Assembly: GCA_964402505.1 (NCBI GenBank)
Contig: CAYOCP010000007.1
Coordinates: 62,001-126,000, forward strand
DNA: 64,000 nt
Source of the DNA: SLRI01 sp964402505
GTDB lineage: Bacteria; Pseudomonadota; Alphaproteobacteria; Geminicoccales; Geminicoccaceae
Direction of reading: 5' to 3'
Shown: one piece after another, positions 28,936 to 36,943 of the stretch
Layout of the letters: each line of letters begins with the position of its first letter
Numbering within the stretch: position 1 is the stretch's first letter
Notes under the pieces: generated by a model
Database searches by the model: none
Told to the model about the DNA's origin: nothing
Seen by the model: the letters and a program-made list of their open reading frames with translations, nothing else
Position numbers and translations under genes: made by a program

Positions 28936-29919
28936 TCATCTGGCCGCTGCCGGCCGCTCGTCCTCGTAGGCCTCGACGATCCTCGTGACCAGCGGATGGC
29001 GGACCACATCGGACTTGTCGAAGACCACGGTGCCGATGTCGGCCAGACCCTGCAGGCGGTCGACCGCGTCGGCGAGCCCCGAAGGCGCGCCCGTCGGCAG
29101 GTCGATCTGCGAGGGATCGCCGGTGACCACCATGCGCGAGCCTTCGCCCAGCCGGGTCAGGAACATCTTCATCTGCGCCGGCGTCGTGTTCTGCGCCTCG
29201 TCGAGAATGACGTAGGCGTGGCTGAGGGTGCGGCCGCGCATGAAGGCCAGCGGGGCGATCTCGATCTGCCCCTGCTCGATGCGCGTCTGCAGCTTGCCTT
29301 CGGGCAGCATGTCCTGCAGCGCGTCGTAGAGCGGCCGGAGATAGGGGTCGACCTTCTCCTTGAGATCGCCCGGCAGGAAGCCGAGCCGCTCGCCCGCCTC
29401 CACCGCGGGACGCGAGAGGATGATCCGCTCGACCCGGCGCTGGCGCATGAAGAAGACGGCCGTGGCCACGGCGAGGTAGGTCTTGCCCGTGCCCGCGGGG
29501 CCGAGCGCGAACACGAGATCGCGCTGCTCGAGCAGCCGGAGATAGGCCGCCTGGTTGGGCGATCTCGGCATGATGGAGCGGCGATCGGTGCGGATCCCGC
29601 GCGTGAACCCGCCATCGACCACATCGCCCTGGACCATGCGCAGCGCCGCGTCGACGTCCTCGGCATCGATCGAGTGGCCGTCCTGGAGCTGCGCGTGGAG
29701 CCGTTCCAGCACGGTCGCCGCCGTCTGCACGTCGGCGTCGCTCTCACCCTGGATGAAGATCTCGTTGCCGTGCGTCACGATGCTGACCGGCAGCCGCTGC
29801 TCGATGCGGGCGATGTTCACATGGTGCCGGCCGAAGAGCATGGCGCAGATGGCATTGTCGCTGAAGCTGACGCGATGGCTCGCACCCTTGAAGTCGGCGA
29901 GCGGGGCTATGGTGGTCAG
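28936..29919 (-). CDS. PhoH-like ATPase (YbeZ)
   Basis: A 327-residue protein with a KH-like N-terminal region (AMLFGRHHVNIARIEQRLPV) and a PhoH ATPase domain: Walker A GPAGTGKT, LSRPAVEAGERLGFLPGD, Walker B YVILDEAQNTTPAQMK, and the motif VVTGDPSQIDLP. PhoH/YbeZ partners YbeY in RNA metabolism. The start is a problem: no ATG, GTG or TTG precedes the conserved N terminus. The proposed start is a CTG at 29919 that overlaps the miaB TGA (CTGA) and has GGAG eight bases upstream; an ATG at 29841 exists but would remove conserved sequence. Confidence 0.9.
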   Translation of the reverse strand: MTTIAPLADFKGASHRVSFSDNAICAMLFGRHHVNIARIEQRLPVSIVTHGNEIFIQGESDADVQTAATVLERLHAQLQDGHSIDAEDVDAALRMVQGDVVDGGFTRGIRTDRRSIMPRSPNQAAYLRLLEQRDLVFALGPAGTGKTYLAVATAVFFMRQRRVERIILSRPAVEAGERLGFLPGDLKEKVDPYLRPLYDALQDMLPEGKLQTRIEQGQIEIAPLAFMRGRTLSHAYVILDEAQNTTPAQMKMFLTRLGEGSRMVVTGDPSQIDLPTGAPSGLADAVDRLQGLADIGTVVFDKSDVVRHPLVTRIVEAYEDERPAAAR

Positions 29920-31349
29920 ACGACGATCTCCTGCGGCTTTGCGTGGCTCATGGAAGAAGCGCCGCCCGGCGCGACAGGTTCCAGGCGGCCGGCGAGGCTG
30001 TGGCGGTGACAGGCGGTGATGGTGACCGAAACGACCCGGCCCATGAGCTCGCCCGCCGCCTCGACATGCACCGCCTGCAAATAGGGGCTGCGGCCGACCA
30101 GCTGCCCGGCATGCCGGCCGGGCCGCTCCAGCAGCACCGGCAGCGTCCGCCCGAGGGTGCGCTCGTTGAACGAGCGGACCTGGGCATCGAGCAGGGCCTG
30201 CAGCCGGGCCAGACGTTCGCCGCGCATCGCCTCGCTGACCTGCCTGGGCATCGCCGCCCCGGGCGTGCCCGGCCGCGGGCTGAACTTGAAGGAGAAGGCC
30301 TGGGCGAAGCCGACCCGCTCCACGAGCTCGAGGGTGGCCTCGAAGTCGGCCTCGGTCTCGCCTGGAAATCCCGTTATGAAATCGGAGGAGAGGGCGATAT
30401 CCGGCCGCTGCCCGCGCAGTGCGTCGACGATCCGCAGGAAATCCGCAGCGCCGTAGCCGCGGTTCATCGCCTTCAGCACCCTGTCCGAGCCCGATTGAAC
30501 CGGCAGATGGAGGAACGGCATGAGCTGCGGCAGCGTGCCGTGGGCCTCGATCAGGTCCGGCGTCATGTCGCTCGGATGCGAGGTCGTGTAGCGCAGCCGC
30601 GCGAGGCCCTCGATGGCGGCGAGCTCTGCGAGCAGCCGTGCCAGGCTCCAGCTCCGCCCATCCGGACCTTCGCCGTGATAGGCGTTGACGTTCTGCCCGA
30701 GCAGGGTGATCTCCCTGGCACCACCCGCGACCAGCCGCCGCGCCTCGGCCAGGATCGAGGCGGCGGGACGGCTGGTCTCCGCGCCCCGCGTGTAGGGCAC
30801 CACGCAGAACGTGCAGAACTTGTCGCAGCCCTCCTGCACGGTGAGAAAGGCGGATATCGGCGAAAGGCCCGGATCCTCGGGCAGCAGGTCGAACTTGCTC
30901 TCGACCGGAAAATCCGTGTCGATCTGGCCACCGGTCGCCCGCGCGCGGCGGGCCAGAAGCTCCGGCAGGCGATGGTAGGCCTGCGGTCCGACCACGATAT
31001 CGACGAAGGGAGCCCGCTCGAGCATCGTCTCGCCCTCGGCCTGGGCGACGCAACCGGCGACGACGAGCGCCATGGGGCGGCCCGTCTCGGCATGGCGCCG
31101 ATCGCGCAGCGCCCGCAGGCGGCCGAGCTCCGAATAAACCTTCTCCGCGGCCTTCTCGCGAATGTGGCAGGTGTTGAGAACGACGAGATCGGCGTCGGCA
31201 GCGCTCGACGTCGCAGCATAGCCGTGGCGGGCCAGGAGCGAGGTCAACCGGTCGCTGTCGTAGACGTTCATCTGACAGCCATAGGTCTTGACGAACACCT
31301 TCCTCGGCGTGGCATCGTCTCCACCCGATGAGGTCTGCCCCGGCGTCAT
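29916..31349 (-). CDS. miaB: tRNA-2-methylthio-N6-dimethylallyladenosine synthase MiaB
   Basis: A 477-residue radical-SAM methylthiotransferase acting on A37 of tRNAs reading UNN codons. The N-terminal UPF0004 domain has three cluster cysteines (KTYGCQMNVYDS, VVLNTCHIREKA, VVAGCVAQAEG), the radical-SAM motif is CDKFCTFC, and a TRAM domain ends the protein. The ATG at 31349 gives MTPGQTSSGGDDATPRKV before the conserved core; it lies inside a perfect inverted repeat (31347-31370) and lacks an exposed Shine-Dalgarno. It is the first gene of the miaB-phoH-ybeY-corC-lnt-metK-trmB unit. Confidence 0.96.
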   Translation of the reverse strand: MTPGQTSSGGDDATPRKVFVKTYGCQMNVYDSDRLTSLLARHGYAATSSAADADLVVLNTCHIREKAAEKVYSELGRLRALRDRRHAETGRPMALVVAGCVAQAEGETMLERAPFVDIVVGPQAYHRLPELLARRARATGGQIDTDFPVESKFDLLPEDPGLSPISAFLTVQEGCDKFCTFCVVPYTRGAETSRPAASILAEARRLVAGGAREITLLGQNVNAYHGEGPDGRSWSLARLLAELAAIEGLARLRYTTSHPSDMTPDLIEAHGTLPQLMPFLHLPVQSGSDRVLKAMNRGYGAADFLRIVDALRGQRPDIALSSDFITGFPGETEADFEATLELVERVGFAQAFSFKFSPRPGTPGAAMPRQVSEAMRGERLARLQALLDAQVRSFNERTLGRTLPVLLERPGRHAGQLVGRSPYLQAVHVEAAGELMGRVVSVTITACHRHSLAGRLEPVAPGGASSMSHAKPQEIVV

Positions 31350-31370
31350 GAGGGAGGATGATCCCTCATG
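31347..31370 (-). promoter_or_regulatory. Perfect inverted repeat across the miaB start codon
   Basis: CATGAGGGA (31347-31355) and TCCCTCATG (31362-31370) form a perfect 9-bp palindrome with a six-base spacer. In the mRNA one arm contains the miaB AUG and the other a GAGGG that could serve as Shine-Dalgarno, so a folded hairpin would hide both. It could equally be an operator. Confidence 0.55.
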
Positions 31371-31535
31371 CGGCCCGGCCGGTCGATCGTCCGGCGGTCG
31401 GTCTCGGAAACTTCTGGTCGGATATCGGCAATGCACCTCGGCGTTTCGACGGCCGCGAGCCCCGGGCCCGCCTTCCTTCCCATAGTATCGCCACAGTTCG
31501 TTGACAATTCATTACCATAGGCCGGCCGGAACGGC

Positions 31536-31562
31536 AAAACGGGCGGCGCTCGTCGCCGCCCG
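31536..31562 (-). terminator. Intrinsic terminator of mucR
   Basis: On the minus strand a perfect 9-bp stem (31540-31548 with 31554-31562) and five-base loop are followed by TTTT. It starts 22 bases after the mucR stop, and separates mucR from miaB. Confidence 0.8.
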
Positions 31563-31583
31563 TCCGCGCGCTCCTCCGCGCCT

Positions 31584-32015
31584 TCAGGAGACGGCCTTGC
31601 GGCCCCTGGCGCGCGGCTTGGTGCCGAGACCGATCTTCTTGGCGAGGCTGCTGCGCTGCTCAGCATACTCCGGTGCGACCATCGGGTAATCGTCGGCCAG
31701 GCCCCAGCGCCGCCGGTACTCGTCCGGCGTCATGTCGTAGCGCGTCTTGAGATGCCGCTTGAGCATTTTCAGCTTCTTGCCGTCCTCGAGGCAGATCAGG
31801 TGATCCGGCTGGATCGACTTCTTGATCGGCACGGCCGGAACGAGCTTTTCCGGCTCCTCCTCCGCTTTCGCCTGGCCCTGCTCGGCCAGCCCGGTGTAGA
31901 CGAGCCGGATGAGCTGCGGCAGGTCGCTGACGGCGACGGTGTTGTTCGAGACGTGCGACGCCACAATCTCAGTAGTCAGCGACAGCAGCTCATTTTGACT
32001 CAATTGGTCGGACAT
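31584..32015 (-). CDS. MucR/Ros-family transcriptional regulator
   Basis: A 143-residue protein with the prokaryotic C2H2-type zinc-finger region CLEDGKKLKMLKRHLKTRYD and the following TPDEYRRRWGLADDYPMVAP, characteristic of MucR/Ros proteins. The usual first zinc ligand pair is reduced: only one Cys is visible in HLICLEDG, as in zinc-lacking MucR homologues. The N-terminal 55 residues mediate oligomerisation in characterised members, which act as H-NS-like silencers binding AT-rich sites with T-A steps. The divergent upstream region has such a tract (CAATATATTTTC around 32062-32073), fitting autoregulation. Confidence 0.92.
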   Translation of the reverse strand: MSDQLSQNELLSLTTEIVASHVSNNTVAVSDLPQLIRLVYTGLAEQGQAKAEEEPEKLVPAVPIKKSIQPDHLICLEDGKKLKMLKRHLKTRYDMTPDEYRRRWGLADDYPMVAPEYAEQRSSLAKKIGLGTKPRARGRKAVS

Positions 32016-32152
32016 ATTTCATTAACCCTTTCGCCCAAGCATAGACGCCCTCGACTTCGGCAATATATTTTCTGTCGCGGGGGATGCAAGAGGGATTCGC
32101 AAAATTCTGGAAGGTCCCGGTGGGGTCGCGCAACAAGGGGTCAAGTAGCGCA

Positions 32153-32386
32153 ATGAAGGCAGACGCGGAGTTGGATATCTCGGGCGAAACTTGCCCCATG
32201 ACGTTTGTCCGCACCAAGGTCAAGCTGGAGGGAATGCGGCCGGGCGAGTTGCTGCGGGTGCGCCTTCGGGCGGGCGAGCCGCTGGCCAACGTGCCGCGCG
32301 CCGTGCTCGATCACGGCCATAGCATCGTCGCCCAAGAAGCGGTCGCCAAGGACGTGTGGGAGCTCGTGATCCGGGTCGCGCGGTAG
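32153..32386 (+). CDS. TusA-like sulfur-carrier protein
   Basis: A 77-residue SirA/TusA/YedF-fold protein with the family Cys-Pro motif in DISGETCPMTFVRTKVKLEG and a closing AVAKDVWELVIRVAR. TusA-type proteins carry persulfide sulfur for tRNA thiolation, molybdenum cofactor or sulfur oxidation; a YeeE/YedE transporter and molybdopterin synthase genes also occur in this window, but not adjacent. The ATG at 32153 gives MKADAELDISGETCP; the frame upstream is not conserved. It is transcribed divergently from mucR and converges on rimI. Confidence 0.85.
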   Translation: MKADAELDISGETCPMTFVRTKVKLEGMRPGELLRVRLRAGEPLANVPRAVLDHGHSIVAQEAVAKDVWELVIRVAR

Positions 32387-32395
32387 GGGCGGCCG

Positions 32396-32926
32396 TCAGC
32401 GCGCCTGGGGCTGACGGCTTTCCAGGGCCGCGGCCAGCTCGCAGCGCATGGTGTAGGCGTGCATTCGCGTGCCGTCATGGCGGACGTAATAGTCCGGTCG
32501 CGTGCCGACCCGGACGAAGCCGAACCGCTCGTAGAGAGCCTGCGCCGAGAGATTGTCGATCGCGACCTCGAGAAACATCGCCTCGGCACCGCCGTCGAGG
32601 CAGCTCTGCATGGCGGTCCGCAGCAGCGCGCCCGCCACGCCCTGCCGCCGATGGGCCGGCAGGACGCCCAGCGACAAGAGCTCGCACTCGTCGCGCACCA
32701 CGCGCAGGAGCGCGAAACCGACGCCGCGCATGGCGTCGAGCCCGACGAATGTCCCGCCTCTCCGGGCGATCAGGCCGAAGCCGCCGGGCAGGGCCAGGAG
32801 ATGGGCGAGATCGGACCGGCTCCAGCCCTCCTCGAAGCAATGCCGGTGCAGCCGCGCCAGCCGGCCGAGGTCGAAGGCGCCCACGGGCTTGATGGAAAGC
32901 TGCGACTCCTGGTTGAACGACAGCAT
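32396..32926 (-). CDS. rimI: Ribosomal-protein-alanine N-acetyltransferase RimI-like
   Basis: A 176-residue GNAT enzyme. The acetyl-CoA site reads LLSLGVLPAHRRQGVAGALL, followed by FLEVAIDNLSAQALYERFGFVRVGTRPDYY, the RimI signature. RimI acetylates the N terminus of S18 in Escherichia coli. It follows tsaB by three bases, the usual tsaB-rimI pairing in alphaproteobacteria. Confidence 0.9.
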   Translation of the reverse strand: MLSFNQESQLSIKPVGAFDLGRLARLHRHCFEEGWSRSDLAHLLALPGGFGLIARRGGTFVGLDAMRGVGFALLRVVRDECELLSLGVLPAHRRQGVAGALLRTAMQSCLDGGAEAMFLEVAIDNLSAQALYERFGFVRVGTRPDYYVRHDGTRMHAYTMRCELAAALESRQPQAR

Positions 32927-32929
32927 GGC

Positions 32930-33619
32930 TCAGGCCGGAAGGAGCGGTCGGCCGGCAGCCGGCCGTGCATCGGGCTCGCGCAGATAGAGCGGCACCAGGT
33001 CCGTCCCCGCAACAGGCACCTCGCCCCTTCGACGCATCGCCTCCGCAGCCCGGGCGACCGCGGCAGCGTCGGGCACGGCATCCTCGAAGCGCATCGCCTT
33101 CGCGTCCAAATGCCGCAATGCCGCCGGCACGCCGTCCCCGATCATGAGATGGGGACCCTGAAGTCGCGCCGCCGCCCGCTCCGGCGTCACCATCCTCGGC
33201 CCATCGAGCGGCAGGCCGCCCGCGTCGAAACGCTGCAGGAAGAGGTGGCCCCGCCGCGCATCCAGCACGACCGCGATCGGCAGGCCGCGGGCGGCCTCCG
33301 TTTCGACCACCATCGCCGCCCGAACGGCGAGCGAGGTGACGGGCCAGACCGGCAGATGATGGACGAGCGCGAAGCCGCGCGCGGCGGCGAGGCCGGTCCT
33401 GATGCCGGTGAAGCTGCCGGGCCCGACCGTCACCGCCAGCGCCTCGGGATCGGTCATGCGCCATCCGGCTCGCGCCAGCACGGCGCCCAGCATCGGCACC
33501 AGAAGCTCGGCAGGGCTCGTGGCCGCCTCCGTCCGCCGCTCGAGGGCCAGAGGCACGCCATCGTCGAAGCAGCCGGCCGAGCAGCCGCTGCCCGCGGTTT
33601 CGAACGCCAGGAGCCGCAA
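32930..33619 (-). CDS. tsaB: tRNA threonylcarbamoyladenosine biosynthesis protein TsaB
   Basis: A 229-residue ASKHA-fold protein that scaffolds TsaD and TsaE for t6A37 synthesis. It opens MRLLAFETAGSGCSAGC and has LAVTVGPGSFTGIRTGLAAARGFA, the TsaB signature. It lies between nfu and rimI in the glnD-to-rimI string. Confidence 0.95.
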   Translation of the reverse strand: MRLLAFETAGSGCSAGCFDDGVPLALERRTEAATSPAELLVPMLGAVLARAGWRMTDPEALAVTVGPGSFTGIRTGLAAARGFALVHHLPVWPVTSLAVRAAMVVETEAARGLPIAVVLDARRGHLFLQRFDAGGLPLDGPRMVTPERAAARLQGPHLMIGDGVPAALRHLDAKAMRFEDAVPDAAAVARAAEAMRRRGEVPVAGTDLVPLYLREPDARPAAGRPLLPA

Positions 33620-33637
33620 CGGCCTGCCCGCCTCGCC

Positions 33638-34195
33638 TCAGGAGACGGCGCGCACCTCGACCACCTCCGGAACATAGTATTTCAGAAGGTTCTCGATGCC
33701 GCTCTTCAGGGTGACGACCGAGCTCGGGCAGCCCGAGCAGGCGCCGCGCATGTGCAGGTAGACGATGCCGCGCTCGAAGCCCTGAAAGACGATGTCGCCG
33801 CCGTCCTGCGCCACCGCCGGACGGACGCGCGTGTCGATCAGCTCCTTGATCTGCTTGACGGTGGCGTCGTCCTCGTCGACGTGGACGTCGTCGTCGACGG
33901 TGGCACCCGCCGCGAGCACCGGGTCACCCGACATGAAGTGCTCCATGATGGCCCCGAGCACCGCGGGCTTCAGCATGTACCAGTCGTCGGTGGAGCTCTT
34001 GGTCACCGAGATGAAATCGGCGCCGAGATAGACGCCGGCGACCCCCTCGATGCCGAAGAGCCGGGCCGCGAGCGGCGAGATCCGCGAGGCCTTGTCCGGG
34101 TCGGTGAAGTCGACCACCCCCTCGACCATGACATCACGGCCGGGCAGGAACTTGAGCGTCGCGGGGTTGGGGGTCACCTCGGTCTGGATGAACAT
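33638..34195 (-). CDS. NifU-like iron-sulfur scaffold protein (Nfu type)
   Basis: A 185-residue protein with an N-terminal Nfu_N domain (MFIQTEVTPNPATLKFLPG...) and a C-terminal NifU domain with the cluster-binding CSGCPSS motif (CxxC) in YLHMRGACSGCPSSVVTLK. Nfu proteins assemble or deliver iron-sulfur clusters to targets such as lipoyl synthase, aconitase and MiaB, the last two of which are encoded in this window. The ATG at 34195 gives the canonical MFIQTE start; the upstream frame is not conserved. Confidence 0.95.
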   Translation of the reverse strand: MFIQTEVTPNPATLKFLPGRDVMVEGVVDFTDPDKASRISPLAARLFGIEGVAGVYLGADFISVTKSSTDDWYMLKPAVLGAIMEHFMSGDPVLAAGATVDDDVHVDEDDATVKQIKELIDTRVRPAVAQDGGDIVFQGFERGIVYLHMRGACSGCPSSVVTLKSGIENLLKYYVPEVVEVRAVS

Positions 34196-34321
34196 GTCTC
34201 GTCTCCTCGATACATCAGGGGCAAGTGCGCCATCTCGCGGACAGGATGCCCCGACGCCGCTGCGCTCGGCCTCGCCATGCCATGACTTGGCGTCGGCATG
34301 GCCGCATCGCAAGCCGGCCGA

Positions 34322-35323
34322 TCAGCGAAAGCCGACGGCTTCATAGGCCGCATCGACGATCGGAACCGCGATGGCCGCCGCCCGGGCCGATCCCTCGGCA
34401 AGCACCGCGTCGATGTGATCCGGATCGGCGAGCAGGCGGCGCATCTCGGCGTTGATCGGCGCCAGCCGCTCGACGCAGAGCTCGGCCAGATGCTCCTTGA
34501 AGTCGGCGAAGCTCGCCGATGCGTACTCGGCCGCCACATCCGCCCGCTCGCGATCCGCCAGGGCCGCGAAGATGGTGAGCAGATTGCTCGCTTCCGGCCG
34601 GTTCTCCGGATCGTAGCCGATGCCGAGAATGCTGTCGGACCTGGCCTTTCTGATCTTGCTCGCGATGGCGTCCGCATCGTCGGTCAGATTGATCCGGCTC
34701 ATGTCGGAAGGGTCGGACTTGCTCATCTTCTTCGTGCCGTCCCTGAGCGACATGACGCGTGCCGCCTCGGCCTGGATCATCGGCTCCGGAAGCGGGAAGA
34801 AGCCCTCGGCGAAGCGGCGGTTGAAGGAGGCGGCCACATCGCGGCTCAACTCCAGATGCTGCTTCTGGTCGTCCCCGACCGGCACATGGGTCGCCCGGTA
34901 GGCCAGGATGTCGGCCGCCTGCAGCACCGGATAGACGAAGAGCCCGACCGGCGCGTTCTCGCGGTGCTTGCCCGCCTTCTCCTTGAACTGGGTCATGCGG
35001 TTGAGCCAGCCCATGGGCGTGACACAGTTCAGGATCCAGGCGAGCCGGCTGTGCGCCTCGACCCGGCTCTGCACGAAGAGCACCGATTTGGCAGGATCGA
35101 TGCCGGAGGCGATCAGGGCCGCTCCCATCTCGCGGGTGTTGCGTCGCATCTCGGCCGCGTTCTGGACCGTGTTCAGCGCGTGCTGGTCGACGATGCAGTA
35201 GATGCACTCGTAGCTGTCCTGCAGCCTGACCCAGTTGCGGATGGCGCCGAGATAATTGCCGAGCTGAATGCCGTGCGTCGGCTGAATGCCGGAAAAGACG
35301 CGGCGGGCGGAGGAATGGGACAT
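34322..35323 (-). CDS. trpS: Tryptophanyl-tRNA synthetase
   Basis: A 333-residue class I synthetase. The HIGH-equivalent is PTHGIQLGNYLGAI, the KMSKS loop is KKMSKSDPSD, and PVGDDQKQHLELSRD is the family's typical central motif. The ATG at 35323 gives MSHSSARRVFSGIQPT, with GAGG upstream. It lies 62 bases downstream of murJ in the same direction. Confidence 0.97.
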   Translation of the reverse strand: MSHSSARRVFSGIQPTHGIQLGNYLGAIRNWVRLQDSYECIYCIVDQHALNTVQNAAEMRRNTREMGAALIASGIDPAKSVLFVQSRVEAHSRLAWILNCVTPMGWLNRMTQFKEKAGKHRENAPVGLFVYPVLQAADILAYRATHVPVGDDQKQHLELSRDVAASFNRRFAEGFFPLPEPMIQAEAARVMSLRDGTKKMSKSDPSDMSRINLTDDADAIASKIRKARSDSILGIGYDPENRPEASNLLTIFAALADRERADVAAEYASASFADFKEHLAELCVERLAPINAEMRRLLADPDHIDAVLAEGSARAAAIAVPIVDAAYEAVGFR

Positions 35324-35385
35324 CGGAAAGGCGACCTCTGGCGTAGGACTGCGAGGCCGCTTCGAGCCACGTCCCCCGGGCGGTG

Positions 35386-36936
35386 TCAAGCGCCGGGCTC
35401 TGCCGCCGGCCGCCGCCGCGACACCATCCGCCGAAGCTCGGCGAGATCGGCGGCGCCCGTCCAATGGCTGACCAGGGCGAAGCCGATACCGCCCAGGGCG
35501 ATCGCCAGCCCGAGGCGCGGCACCTCGTGCAGGAAGCCGAGCCCGAGGCGCGCGGCGACCAGGATCAGCGCCATCGCCAGGGTCGCCAGCGCGATCCGGG
35601 GCACGATCCGGCGCAGGCGCGCGTCGATGTGCAGATGGCCGCGCCGCTGCAGGATCCAGGCGAGGCAGGCGACGTTGAGGCAGTTCGAGAGGGCCGTCGC
35701 CAGGGCGATGCCGACATGGCGGAGCGGGCCGATCAACGCGAGGATGAGGAGCACGTTGGCGACCAGGCAGAGGGCCGCGACCTTCACTGGTGTCGCCGTG
35801 TCCTCGCGGGCGAAGAAGCCGGGCGCCAGCACCTTGATCAGCACATAGGCCGGCAGGCCGATGGAGAAGGCGACGAGGGCGCTCGCCGTGGCTGCCGTCT
35901 CGGCCGGGCCGAAGGCGCCGCGCTCGAACAGCACCGCGATGATCGGCTTCGCCAGGACGATCAGCCCCGCCGCCGCCGGCAGGGTGAAGAGAAGCCCGAT
36001 CTCGATGGCCCGGCTCTGCGTGCGCGCGGCGGCGGCGAAGTCCGCGACCCGGAGCTGCCGGCTGAGCATGGGCAGGAGCGCCGTGCCGATGGCCACGCCG
36101 ATGATGCCGAGCGGCAGCTGGTTCAGCCGGTCGGCGTAGAAGAGGTAGGAGACCGCACCCACCGGCAGGAGCGAGGCGAACCAGGTGTCGACGATCAGGT
36201 TGATCTGGTAGACGCCGGAGCCGATGGCACCCGGCAGCATGAGCTGGAAGAGTCGCTTCAGGCGCGGTGTCAGGCGCGGCCGATGGAGCCTCAGCCCCAT
36301 GCCGTTGCGGCGCGCCGCGACGGCGACCCAGGCGAGCTGAAGGACACCGGCGAGAGCGACGCCCCAGGCCAGCGCGTGCGCCGGCGTCGCCGGGTGCAGG
36401 CTGGCGAGCAGGAGGGTTCCGATCAGGACGATATTCAGGATGATCGGAGCGATGGCGGCAGCGGCGAAGCGGCCGAGCGAATTGAGCACCCCGCTGAAGA
36501 GGGCGGCGAGCGATATGAACATGAGATAGGGGAAGGTGATGCGGCTGAGCGCCACCGCGAGGCCGTAGCGTTCGCCCGCGGGCTCGAAGCCCGGAGCCAG
36601 GATCCGCACCAGCCACGGCATGCCGAGCTCGGCCAGCAGCACCACCACGAGAAGGACCGTGGTCATCACCGCCAGCGCCTCCTCGGCGAACCGGCGCGCC
36701 TCCTCCCGGCTCCCGCCTTCGAGTGCTCGCGCGAAGAGCGGCACGAAGGCGGCGTTGAAAGCCCCCTCCGCGAACAGGCGGCGGAGCAGGTTGGCGAGCT
36801 TGAAGCTGACGAAGAAGGCATCCGCCGCGGCACCGGCGCCGAGCACGGCGGCGATCAGGAGGTCACGGACGAAGCCCAGAACGCGCGAGATCGCCGTGAA
36901 CGACCCCACGGTCAAGGTGGCCTTGACGATGTTCAA
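35386..36936 (-). CDS. murJ: Lipid II flippase MurJ
   Basis: A 516-residue MOP-superfamily membrane protein with about 14 helices that flips lipid II across the inner membrane. The start MNIVKATLTVGSFTAISRVLGFVRD and LFAEGAFNAAFVPLFAR are the MviN/MurJ signatures. It sits seven bases downstream of glnD, so the two are co-transcribed. Confidence 0.96.
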   Translation of the reverse strand: MNIVKATLTVGSFTAISRVLGFVRDLLIAAVLGAGAAADAFFVSFKLANLLRRLFAEGAFNAAFVPLFARALEGGSREEARRFAEEALAVMTTVLLVVVLLAELGMPWLVRILAPGFEPAGERYGLAVALSRITFPYLMFISLAALFSGVLNSLGRFAAAAIAPIILNIVLIGTLLLASLHPATPAHALAWGVALAGVLQLAWVAVAARRNGMGLRLHRPRLTPRLKRLFQLMLPGAIGSGVYQINLIVDTWFASLLPVGAVSYLFYADRLNQLPLGIIGVAIGTALLPMLSRQLRVADFAAAARTQSRAIEIGLLFTLPAAAGLIVLAKPIIAVLFERGAFGPAETAATASALVAFSIGLPAYVLIKVLAPGFFAREDTATPVKVAALCLVANVLLILALIGPLRHVGIALATALSNCLNVACLAWILQRRGHLHIDARLRRIVPRIALATLAMALILVAARLGLGFLHEVPRLGLAIALGGIGFALVSHWTGAADLAELRRMVSRRRPAAEPGA

Positions 36937-36943
36937 GCGGGGA

